DNA of 11,723 nucleotides from Flavobacteriaceae bacterium (GTDB taxonomy: Bacteria; Bacteroidota; Bacteroidia; Flavobacteriales; Flavobacteriaceae). This document shows, piece by piece, positions 5,897 to 11,723 of the stretch. Below the pieces are notes generated by a model that was given only the letters and a program-made list of their open reading frames with translations, was not told where the DNA came from and ran no database searches. A program made the position numbers and the translations under genes. Each line of letters begins with the position of its first letter. The first letter of the stretch is position 1. The stretch spans positions 1 through 11,723 of the forward strand of contig DOIV01000328.1 of NCBI GenBank assembly GCA_003511845.1, read 5' to 3'.

Positions 5897-8536
5897 ATGA
5901 AAACAACAAAACTACTTTTTATGTTATTAGTAATGATTTCATTACAAGTAATAAGTCAAGAAAAAAATGCACCCATAATTGATAGAGATATCTTTTTTGG
6001 TAATCCTGAGATAGCATCAGGACAATTAAGCCCAGATGGTCAATGGATATCTTTTCAAAAAGAATACAATGGCATTATGAATGTTTGGGTTAAAAAGTTT
6101 GATGAACCTTTTGAAAAAGCAAGACCATTAACCAATAATGAAAGGCCATTAGGTGGGTATTTTTGGACGCATGACAGTAAGTATATCCTTTTTGTAAAGG
6201 ATAATAAAGGTGATGAAAACTACAATATTTACGCAGTTAACCCGAAAGATGAAGCAGTAAAAGAAACTGGAGTCCCGGCTTCTAAAAATTTAAGCCCGAT
6301 GAAAGATGTAAGGGTTATGATTTATCAGGTTAGTAAAAAAGACCCTAATATTATGATGGTTGGAATAAATGATAGAGACAAAGCTTGGCACGATTTGTAT
6401 AAATTAAATATTGCAACGGGTAAATTAGACTTATTATTTGAAAATAAGAATAGAATTACAGGATGGGATTTTGACTGGGATGAAAAACCTCGTTTAGCAT
6501 ACCGTACCAATGAAAATGGATTCTCTGAAATAATGAGAATAGATAAAGGCAATAAATTCACCAAAATTTATGAAACCAATTTACAAGAACAAGCATATAT
6601 AGCAGGGTGGAATAAAGACAATACCAAAACCTATTTAGTTTCAAACAAAGGAGATGTTAATTTCTCTACACTATATTCTTTTGACCCACAAACAGAAAAG
6701 ACAGAAAAGATTGAAAGCGATCCAAAAAACAAAGTAGATTTTGGAGGCATGTTTATTGATGATAATACCAGAGAAATATTATATACTTCTTATACTTACG
6801 ATAAAAGAGAACGTGATTGGAAAAATAAAGAATGGGGCAAGATGTATAAACATCTTCAAAGTAAATTTAAAGGTAAGGAGATAGGTTTTGTAAGTTTCAC
6901 TAAAGGTTATAATAAAATGTTGATTTCTGTTAGTGGAGATAAATACGCATCTGAAACCTATCTCTATGATAGAGATACTAAAGAATTAATTCATCAATAT
7001 ACGCCAAGACCTCGGTTAAAAGAAGTAGAAAAGTATTTAGCTACAATGGAACCTATTTCATTTAAAAGTAGTGATGGTTTAGAAATTCCAGGCTATTTAA
7101 CCATTCCTTTTGGTGCTGAAAAGAAAAACTTACCGTTGGTAGTTTTAGTACACGGAGGTCCAAAAGGCCCAAGAGATTATTGGGGTTATAATTCTTATGC
7201 ACAAATGTTAGCCAATAGAGGTTATGCCGTTTTACAACCTAATTTTAGAGCTAGTGGTGGTTATGGAAAAGCATTTTTAAATGCTGGAGATAGAGAATGG
7301 GGTAAAAAAATGCAAGATGATATTACTTGGGGCGTAAAACATTTAGTTGCTGAAGGTATTGTTGATAAAGATCGCGTTGCAATTATGGGTGGTAGCTATG
7401 GAGGATATGCAACTTTAGCAGGCTTGGCTTTTACACCAGAAGTTTATACTTGTGGTGTTGATATTGTTGGACCAAGTAATTTATTTACGTTGTTAGAGTC
7501 TATCCCTGCTTATTGGGAGTCTTTTAGAAAAAGTCTGTATGAAATGACTGGTGATCCTGAAACGGAAGAAGGAAAAAAATTGATAAGAGAAGCGAGTCCG
7601 TTATTTAGTGCTCATAAAATAACCAAGCCATTATTGATTATTCAAGGTGCAAATGACCCGAGAGTAAAACAAGCAGAAAGTGATCAAATTGTAGTATCTA
7701 TGCGTGATTCTGGTAAAGAAGTTGAGTATTTACTTGCGGATGATGAAGGTCACGGATTTAGAAAGCCTAACAATCAAATGGCCATGTGGGTAACTACCGA
7801 AAAGTTTCTAGCAAAACATTTAGGTGGTCGCTATCAAGAAACCATGTCTGAAGATGTGGCAAAACGTTTAAAAGAAATTACACAAGATGTTTCTAAAGTA
7901 GTTTACAAAAAAGCAGAAAAAGTTAATGTGCCTAAAGCATTGCCAACTTTTAGTGATGATTTAAAAGAAGGTACTTTTGAATACGATATTAAAATTGCTG
8001 TTCAAGGACAAAATATACCTATGCAAGCAACACGTACCATTAAAAAAGAAGGAAAGCAAATGGTTATTACTGATGCTTCTACTTCTGCTATGGGTAATAG
8101 TGAAGAGATTGTTCATTTAGAAAATATGATTCCAGTAAAAAGAATCATCAATCAAGGTGGACAAACCATTGAGGTAATGTATGCTCCTGAAAAAGTTTCT
8201 GTAACCATGATGGGTAAAACTAAAGATTTTCTTGTTGATGGTGCTTTGCTTACGAGTGGAGCAGGTTATGATATGCTAATTGCGAGATTTCCATTGGCTG
8301 AAGGTTATACAACATCATTTTATAATATTGATGTGATGACTCAAAAGTTAAAGACTATGAAATTGGAAGTTGTTGGTAAAGAAGAAGGGAAATGGAAAGT
8401 GATAATTGTGAATGTTGAAAACGAAAAAGAAGAAACAATTCTAATGATAGATCCAGTAAAAAAACTGGCTACATATTTAGAGCAAGTTGTACCAGCAATG
8501 GGTAATGCAAAAATCACTTCAACGTTGAAGAATTAA
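5897..8536 (+). CDS. Secreted S9 family (prolyl oligopeptidase/acylaminoacyl-type) peptidase with extra C-terminal domain
   Basis: An 879-residue exported serine peptidase. The signal peptide spans about 1-20 (cleavage near VIS-Q). A beta-propeller-type region covers about 30-375, with repeats resembling WD/PD40 blades such as [10 protein letters not shown] and [11 protein letters not shown]. The alpha/beta-hydrolase catalytic domain covers about 385-645. The triad is visible: S500 in GGSYGGYA, D587 in GANDPRV and H619 in DEGHGF; the oxyanion motif HGGP is at 419-422. S9 proteins of this kind usually end near residue 650. Here about 230 more residues follow: a short charged linker, then a beta-rich domain from about 695 whose shape recalls DUF3108-like proteins. 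It starts 58 nt after the GumN-like gene and is followed by a hairpin terminator. Expected function is degradation of oligopeptides in the periplasm or outside the cell; the role of the tail is unknown. Confidence 0.93.
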   Translation: MKTTKLLFMLLVMISLQVISQEKNAPIIDRDIFFGNPEIASGQLSPDGQWISFQKEYNGIMNVWVKKFDEPFEKARPLTNNERPLGGYFWTHDSKYILFVKDNKGDENYNIYAVNPKDEAVKETGVPASKNLSPMKDVRVMIYQVSKKDPNIMMVGINDRDKAWHDLYKLNIATGKLDLLFENKNRITGWDFDWDEKPRLAYRTNENGFSEIMRIDKGNKFTKIYETNLQEQAYIAGWNKDNTKTYLVSNKGDVNFSTLYSFDPQTEKTEKIESDPKNKVDFGGMFIDDNTREILYTSYTYDKRERDWKNKEWGKMYKHLQSKFKGKEIGFVSFTKGYNKMLISVSGDKYASETYLYDRDTKELIHQYTPRPRLKEVEKYLATMEPISFKSSDGLEIPGYLTIPFGAEKKNLPLVVLVHGGPKGPRDYWGYNSYAQMLANRGYAVLQPNFRASGGYGKAFLNAGDREWGKKMQDDITWGVKHLVAEGIVDKDRVAIMGGSYGGYATLAGLAFTPEVYTCGVDIVGPSNLFTLLESIPAYWESFRKSLYEMTGDPETEEGKKLIREASPLFSAHKITKPLLIIQGANDPRVKQAESDQIVVSMRDSGKEVEYLLADDEGHGFRKPNNQMAMWVTTEKFLAKHLGGRYQETMSEDVAKRLKEITQDVSKVVYKKAEKVNVPKALPTFSDDLKEGTFEYDIKIAVQGQNIPMQATRTIKKEGKQMVITDASTSAMGNSEEIVHLENMIPVKRIINQGGQTIEVMYAPEKVSVTMMGKTKDFLVDGALLTSGAGYDMLIARFPLAEGYTTSFYNIDVMTQKLKTMKLEVVGKEEGKWKVIIVNVENEKEETILMIDPVKKLATYLEQVVPAMGNAKITSTLKN

Positions 8537-8562
8537 TCTAAAAATTATTTGATGTACACAAC

Positions 8563-8588
8563 AAAAGGGTGGCTTAGGTCATCCTTTT
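8563..8588 (+). terminator. Hairpin terminator between convergent genes, probably bidirectional
   Basis: AAAAGGGTGG (8563-8572) pairs with TCATCCTTTT (8579-8588) around a 6-nt loop; eight of the ten pairs are Watson-Crick and two are G.T wobbles. The stem carries A's on one side and T's on the other, so a T-run follows the GC-rich core on both strands. It lies 26 nt after the S9 peptidase stop and 36 nt beyond the convergent HD gene stop, the right place to end both transcripts. Confidence 0.7.
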
Positions 8589-8603
8589 ATAGTTAAATAA
8601 TCT

Positions 8604-8630
8604 ACTGCTACTGAACACTGCTGACTAAAC
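8604..8630. repeat. Short degenerate ACTG-phased tandem repeat
   Basis: Four successive 6-7 nt units starting ACT: ACTGCT, ACTGAAC, ACTGCTG and ACTAAAC (starts at 8604, 8610, 8617, 8624). On the minus strand this reads as repeated CAGT. The last unit contains the stop codon of the HD gene (TAG, 8625-8627 on the minus strand), so the array lies across that gene's 3' end. No function is evident. It is too short for a satellite and has no hairpin. Confidence 0.5.
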
Positions 8631-9278
8631 TTCTCCATCCCATTCCGCATAAAACTGCTTTAAATAAGCTTCCATAAATTGATGTCTTTTAGCGGCAATT
8701 TTCCGTCCTGTTTTAGTATTCATTTTATCCTTAAGCAATAACAATTTTTCGTAAAAATGATTGATGGTTGGTGCTGTAGATTTTTTATATTCCTCTTTAG
8801 TCATCTTTAAATTAGGCTGAATTTCAGGATTATAGATTGCTCTATTTTTGAATCCGCCATAATTAAAACAACGTGCAATGCCTATTGCACCAATGGCATC
8901 TAATCGGTCTGCATCTTGTACCACATCTAATTCTTTTGAAGAAAAAGTGCGTTTTATATTTCCTCCTTTAAAGGAAATATTTTTAATAATTTGGACTACA
9001 TGTTCAATAATAGCAGAATCTACATCCTGTGAAAGTAAAAATTCTGTTGCTTTTTTTGGGCCGAAGGTTTCATCCCCTTGATGGAATTTAGAATCGGCTA
9101 TATCATGTAATAAAGCTCCTAAAGTAACAACAAAACCATCTACTTTTTCTCCTTTAGCAATCAGTTTTGCATTGCTAAACACGCGGTGCGTGTGAAACCA
9201 ATCGTGACCACCTTCGGCACCTTGTAGTGTTTCTTTTACAAAGAGAATAGTTTTCTCAATAATTTGTTTTTCATTCAT
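8625..9278 (-). CDS. HD-domain phosphohydrolase (YedJ/YpgQ-like)
   Basis: A 217-residue cytoplasmic HD-superfamily protein, expected to be a metal-dependent phosphohydrolase. The metal ligands can be followed through the helices: H31 in WFHTHRV, the H58-D59 pair in ALLHDIADSKF, and an aspartate in VVQDADRLDAIGAIG (D122 or D124). The DADRLDAIGAIGIAR block with the following FNYGG is characteristic of the YedJ/YpgQ group, some members of which hydrolyse nucleotides; the substrate here is not readable. Length is normal. The ATG at 9278 overlaps the last 8 nt of the racemase remnant reading frame, which suggests both once sat in one minus-strand transcription unit. It converges on the S9 peptidase gene. 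A motif TTATTTTG, one mismatch from the -7 consensus TAnnTTTG, lies just upstream on the minus strand and may provide a local promoter. Confidence 0.9.
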   Translation of the reverse strand: MNEKQIIEKTILFVKETLQGAEGGHDWFHTHRVFSNAKLIAKGEKVDGFVVTLGALLHDIADSKFHQGDETFGPKKATEFLLSQDVDSAIIEHVVQIIKNISFKGGNIKRTFSSKELDVVQDADRLDAIGAIGIARCFNYGGFKNRAIYNPEIQPNLKMTKEEYKKSTAPTINHFYEKLLLLKDKMNTKTGRKIAAKRHQFMEAYLKQFYAEWDGEV

Positions 9279-9501
9279 AATGCAAAATAATAAATATGAC
9301 TATATCTGCCATCAATCTATCCAAAGCATCCCAATTACCTTCATGCTGTAATTTTTCTATTTCAGCAAAATCTACGGTAAGCATTATATTTTTACACGAA
9401 TGAAATCCTCCAAATGCTTCTTTTATTTTTTTATTGATGAGTTCGTAATATACAGCAGACGACTCCCAACTCATTCCGCCAATTAACCCAATTGTTTTCA
9501 T
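9271..9501 (-). pseudogene. Aspartate/glutamate racemase remnant (N-terminal fragment)
   Basis: The first 67 codons (9501 down to about 9301) read as a clean aspartate/glutamate racemase N terminus: MKTIGLIGGMSWES at the start, then a tyrosine/lysine-rich helix and VDFAEIEKLQHEGNW (43-57). Similarity stops abruptly after LMADI (63-67); nine unrelated residues and a stop follow, inside the start of the HD gene. Family members are usually about 230 residues, so roughly 160 codons are absent, including both catalytic cysteine regions (the CTNTMHK-type and GCTE-type motifs). No continuation is seen in another frame because the HD gene begins about 23 nt later. An internal deletion or a recombination joint is the simplest explanation. 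It cannot be an active racemase. The codons retained show no internal stop, so the event may be fairly recent. Confidence 0.82.
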
Positions 9502-9564
9502 CCTTTTTTATTTTACACAACTTACTTCTTTTTTTTGTAAATTTAGCAGCTAATAACACAGCTA
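9502..9564. promoter_or_regulatory. Divergent intergenic region, candidate promoters
   Basis: A 63-nt gap between the minus-strand racemase/HD unit and the plus-strand small-protein gene, so it should hold start signals for both. On the plus strand TAAATTTA (9538-9545) is one base from the Bacteroidota -7 consensus TAnnTTTG and lies 20 nt before the ATG; no convincing TTTG -33 element is at the expected distance. An 8-bp direct repeat CAGCTAAT occurs at 9547-9554 and 9559-9566, 12 bp apart, the second copy covering the start codon. Assignment is tentative. Confidence 0.3.
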
Positions 9565-9780
9565 ATGTATTCTAATAAAATCCTTCATGATTTAGTTTGT
9601 ATAAACTGCAAAGAAATTTTCCTAAATGGTATAACCTCCTTAGAGACTAAAAATAGTATAGAAGTTCTTTCACATCAAAAACTTGTGGTAAAATTAGATA
9701 ATTTTCAGGAACATAAATGTGAAAAATGTAAAACAATAGGAAAATGGATTGTTTCAAAAATTTTCTTAATTCCTAATTAA
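9565..9780 (+). CDS. Small four-cysteine (zinc-ribbon-like) hypothetical protein
   Basis: A 71-residue protein I do not recognise. It has two CxxC pairs, C12-C15 in VCINCKE and C52-C55 in HKCEKCKT, separated by 36 residues with a beta-like pattern, the usual layout of a zinc ribbon or knuckle. There is no signal peptide or membrane segment, so it is probably cytoplasmic. It is likely a real gene: it fills the space between the divergent region and the next gene, uses the same AT-rich codons as its neighbours, and its cysteines are paired in a way chance rarely gives. Zinc binding is inferred from spacing; the protein could bind nucleic acid or a partner protein, but nothing here shows which. 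It precedes the ChaN-like gene by 35 nt and may be co-transcribed with it. Confidence 0.6.
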   Translation: MYSNKILHDLVCINCKEIFLNGITSLETKNSIEVLSHQKLVVKLDNFQEHKCEKCKTIGKWIVSKIFLIPN

Positions 9781-9815
9781 TTTAATATAAATCCATCTTT
9801 TAAAATTATTAGCAA

Positions 9816-10685
9816 ATGAAATATTTTTTTATAGTATTATTGTCCTTCTTTTCTGCATTAAGTATTCATGCTCAAAAGAAACCTGCCTATAAGTTATTTA
9901 ACGAAAAAGGGAAAAGCAAATCTTATAAAAAGCTCCTTAAAGAGGCAGGAAAAGTTGATATTATCCTTTTTGGAGAGCATCACAACAATCCTATTTCTCA
10001 TTGGTTACAGCTAGAATTCACTAATGATATGGCAAAAAAAATAAAATTGGTCTTAGGCTTTGAAATGTTAGAACAAGACAATCAAGATGAAATAAATGCT
10101 TATATAGAAGGGAAAATAAATCAAAAAAAATTAGATACTGTAGCGAGACTTTGGCGTAATTACAAAACAGACTACAAACCTTTAGTAGATTTTGCTAAAG
10201 AAAAAAACATTAGTGTTTGTGCTAGTAATATACCTCGCCGTTATGCTAAAAAAGTATTCAAATACGGATTTAAAACATTAGACTCTCTTACTGAAAATGA
10301 AAAAAAGTGGGTTGCTCCATTACCGATCCCTTACGACTCCAAATTACCTGGATATGTAGCCATGACAAAAATGCAACACATGAATCATATGTCAAAAAAA
10401 ATGAAAGAAAACATGCCTAAAGCTCAAGCTATAAAAGACGCTACTATGGCTAATGGTATTTTAGAATGCAAAAAAGAAGGACATTTGTTTATTCATTTTA
10501 ATGGGTCATATCATTCTGATGACCATGAAGGGATTATGTGGTATTTAAAAAAATACAATCCAAGTTTAAAAACATTGACCATCACTACGGTTTCTGTTAA
10601 TAATGTAAAGAAATTTGATGCACAAAATTTAGGGAAAGCAGATTTTATTATTCAAGTAGATAAAGACATGACAACCACGTATTAA
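9816..10685 (+). CDS. Exported ChaN-like (haem-binding uptake, Tiki superfamily) protein
   Basis: A 289-residue exported protein with a signal peptide at about 1-20 (cleavage near IHA-Q). Family elements appear in order: IILFGEHHNNPISH (49-62) with E54 and H55, LGFEMLEQ with E83, and the C-terminal block HFNGSYHSDDHEG (227-239) with N229, H233 and H237. In Campylobacter ChaN, members of this family bind haem and are tied to iron uptake; other members are related to Tiki proteases and erythromycin esterases. A methionine/histidine-rich stretch lies at 183-200 (MTKMQHMNHMSKKMKENM), just before an AIKDATMANGIL helix, and could contribute metal or haem ligands. No TonB-dependent receptor or iron gene is adjacent, so the haem role is unproven here. 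The next gene, dus, starts 96 nt downstream. Confidence 0.85.
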   Translation: MKYFFIVLLSFFSALSIHAQKKPAYKLFNEKGKSKSYKKLLKEAGKVDIILFGEHHNNPISHWLQLEFTNDMAKKIKLVLGFEMLEQDNQDEINAYIEGKINQKKLDTVARLWRNYKTDYKPLVDFAKEKNISVCASNIPRRYAKKVFKYGFKTLDSLTENEKKWVAPLPIPYDSKLPGYVAMTKMQHMNHMSKKMKENMPKAQAIKDATMANGILECKKEGHLFIHFNGSYHSDDHEGIMWYLKKYNPSLKTLTITTVSVNNVKKFDAQNLGKADFIIQVDKDMTTTY

Positions 10686-10755
10686 ACTTGAATTGTAAAG
10701 TCCAAAATTCACATATTTTTTTTGTTCTTTAAAAAAACTTAATTAAACTTGAATT
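10681..10755. repeat. 14-bp perfect direct repeat around the chaN-like/dus intergenic region
   Basis: ATTAAACTTGAATT occurs at 10681-10694 and again at 10742-10755, 61 bp apart. The first copy contains the stop codon of the ChaN-like gene and the second lies just ahead of the dus -7 motif. The DNA between is A/T tracts with no hairpin. It may be a small duplication or a protein-binding pair; AT-richness makes chance less unlikely than for mixed sequence. Confidence 0.6.
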
Positions 10756-10758
10756 ATG

Positions 10759-10766
10759 TATTTTCG
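10759..10766 (+). promoter_or_regulatory. Candidate -7 promoter element for dus
   Basis: TATTTTCG matches the Bacteroidota -7 consensus TAnnTTTG at all but one fixed position and is followed by C and an A-run, a common flavobacterial arrangement. It lies 15 nt before the TTG start, implying a very short leader. No TTTG lies at the expected -33 distance; the nearest is at 10721-10724, too far upstream. Confidence 0.4.
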
Positions 10767-10781
10767 CAAAAAAAATAAGAA

Positions 10782-11723
10782 TTGATTAAAATAGGCAACA
10801 TAGAACTTCCTGATTTTCCATTACTGTTAGCACCTATGGAAGATGTTAGCGACCCGCCATTTAGAGCATTGTGTAAAGAACAAGGTGCTGATGTGGTTTA
10901 TACGGAATTTATCTCTAGCGAAGGCTTGATTCGTGATGCTGCCAAAAGCACCATAAAACTTGATATTTACGAAAAGGAACGCCCAGTAGGAATTCAAATT
11001 TTTGGTGCTAATTTAGATTCTATGCTACGCACCATAGAAATTGTAGAAAAATCGAAACCTGATATTATTGATATCAATTTTGGTTGTCCTGTAAAAAAAG
11101 TAGTTTCAAAAGGTGCAGGTGCAGGTATTTTAAAAGATATTGATTTGATGGTTTCCTTAACGGAAGCCATGGTAAAACACACTAACTTGCCTATTACTGT
11201 AAAAACCCGTTTGGGTTGGGATGCTGATTCTATCAAAATAGTAGAAGTAGCAGAACGCTTACAAGATGTAGGTTGTAAAGCTATTGCTATTCACGGACGT
11301 ACCAGAGCACAAATGTATAAGGGTGAAGCTGATTGGAAACCCATTGCAGAGGTGAAAAACAACCAACGCATGCACATTCCTATATTTGGAAATGGTGATA
11401 TCACCACACCAGAAAAAGCTAAAGAAATGCGTGATGTTTACGGACTAGATGGAGCGATGATTGGTAGAGCAACTATCGGGAATCCTTGGTTTTTTAGAGA
11501 GGTTAAACATTATTTTAATTTTGGCGAACACCTTGCTCCTCCTACTATGGCAGAACGTATTGAAGCAGCCAGAAGACATTTACAAATGGCAATCGACTGG
11601 AAAGGTGAACGCTTAGGTATTGTAGAAACTAGACGCCATTATACCAATTACTTTAAAGGCATTCCGCATTTTAAAGAATACCGCCTAAAAATGGTAACTA
11701 CTGATGATGCCGAGGGTGTTTTT
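10782..11723 (+). CDS. dusB: tRNA-dihydrouridine synthase (DusB-like), TTG start, 3'-truncated by window edge
   Basis: An FMN-dependent enzyme that reduces uridine to dihydrouridine in the tRNA D-loop. The reading frame is open for 314 codons to the window end; full proteins are only slightly longer, so probably a dozen or more residues are missing. The N terminus IKIGNIELPDFPLLLAPMED (residues 2-21) is the flavobacterial Dus opening. The FMN-site motif APMEDVSDPPFR is residues 17-28, the catalytic cysteine is C102 in INFGCPVKKV, and HGRTRAQMYKG and the IFGNGDI/GAMIGRATIGNPW phosphate-binding segments follow. The start must be TTG at 10782: TAA is in frame two codons upstream (10776-10778) and the first ATG in frame is Met19 inside the FMN motif. 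DusB is favoured over other Dus subfamilies from overall wording, with less certainty than the Dus assignment itself. Confidence 0.93.
   Translation, partial: MIKIGNIELPDFPLLLAPMEDVSDPPFRALCKEQGADVVYTEFISSEGLIRDAAKSTIKLDIYEKERPVGIQIFGANLDSMLRTIEIVEKSKPDIIDINFGCPVKKVVSKGAGAGILKDIDLMVSLTEAMVKHTNLPITVKTRLGWDADSIKIVEVAERLQDVGCKAIAIHGRTRAQMYKGEADWKPIAEVKNNQRMHIPIFGNGDITTPEKAKEMRDVYGLDGAMIGRATIGNPWFFREVKHYFNFGEHLAPPTMAERIEAARRHLQMAIDWKGERLGIVETRRHYTNYFKGIPHFKEYRLKMVTTDDAEGVF

Noticed and set aside
8878..9081. Plus-strand open frame inside the HD-domain gene
   Set aside because: It is antisense to the conserved metal-binding block of the HD gene, which explains the sequence better.
10502..10526. 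Inverted repeat GGTCAT...ATGACC in the ChaN-like gene
   Set aside because: It lies in the conserved NGSYHSDDHEG coding block, does not match the trpB/trpA palindrome plan, and is best explained by codon content.
10994..11236. Minus-strand open frame inside dus
   Set aside because: It overlaps the conserved Dus active-site region, and no start signal or family pattern supports it.
1..11723. CRISPR array, tRNA, rRNA or prophage genes
   Set aside because: No regularly spaced repeats, no tRNA cloverleaf, no rRNA-like sequence and no phage structural genes were seen.

Overview
The window is AT-rich, densely packed bacterial chromosome, most likely from the family Flavobacteriaceae (Bacteroidota). 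The evidence is indirect but consistent: starts preceded by A-rich leaders rather than Shine-Dalgarno sequences, a near -7 element of the TAnnTTTG type, exported proteins with short signal peptides ending near Ala-Gln, a secreted S9 peptidase, and TrpA/TrpB/Dus proteins with strongly flavobacterial wording. Eleven protein-coding genes and one gene remnant are visible. The first (trpB) and last (dus) genes run off the window.

Layout. Positions 3-5838 form one co-directional run: trpB, a small GIY-YIG nuclease gene, trpA, trmL, an orphan membrane histidine kinase, a crotonase-family enzyme and a TraB/GumN (Tiki-like) exported protein. Apart from the trpB/trpA junction, gaps run from a 1-nt overlap (TAATG at trpA/trmL) to about 31 nt, so read-through transcription is likely. 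An S9 peptidase (5897-8536) follows 58 nt later and ends at a hairpin terminator. Convergent to it on the minus strand are an HD-domain phosphohydrolase (8625-9278) and, upstream of that, a truncated aspartate/glutamate racemase remnant. A short divergent intergenic region separates these from a four-cysteine small protein (9565-9780), a ChaN-like exported protein (9816-10685) and a dus gene that starts with TTG at 10782.

Most notable region. Tryptophan synthase genes trpB and trpA, normally neighbours, are separated by a compact cassette of about 349 bp (1122-1470). It is a single intact GIY-YIG nuclease ORF bracketed by two 27-nt imperfect palindromes. Both have the same architecture: an 8-bp stem, one mismatch, 2 more pairs and a 5-nt loop. 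The mismatch is C.C on the left and G.G on the right, so the two copies lie in inverted orientation, and the two stem pairs that differ between them are compensated on both sides. Removing the cassette would leave about 12 nt between trpB and trpA. I infer a REP/RAYT-like arrangement in which a GIY-YIG nuclease takes the place of a Y1 transposase; mobility is not shown by this sequence alone.

Functionally the window mixes tryptophan biosynthesis (TrpA/TrpB), tRNA modification (TrmL, Dus), signalling (histidine kinase), acyl-CoA metabolism (crotonase), envelope or periplasmic proteins (GumN-like, S9 peptidase, ChaN-like) and nucleotide-type hydrolysis (HD protein). Outside the trp genes I see no single pathway linking them.
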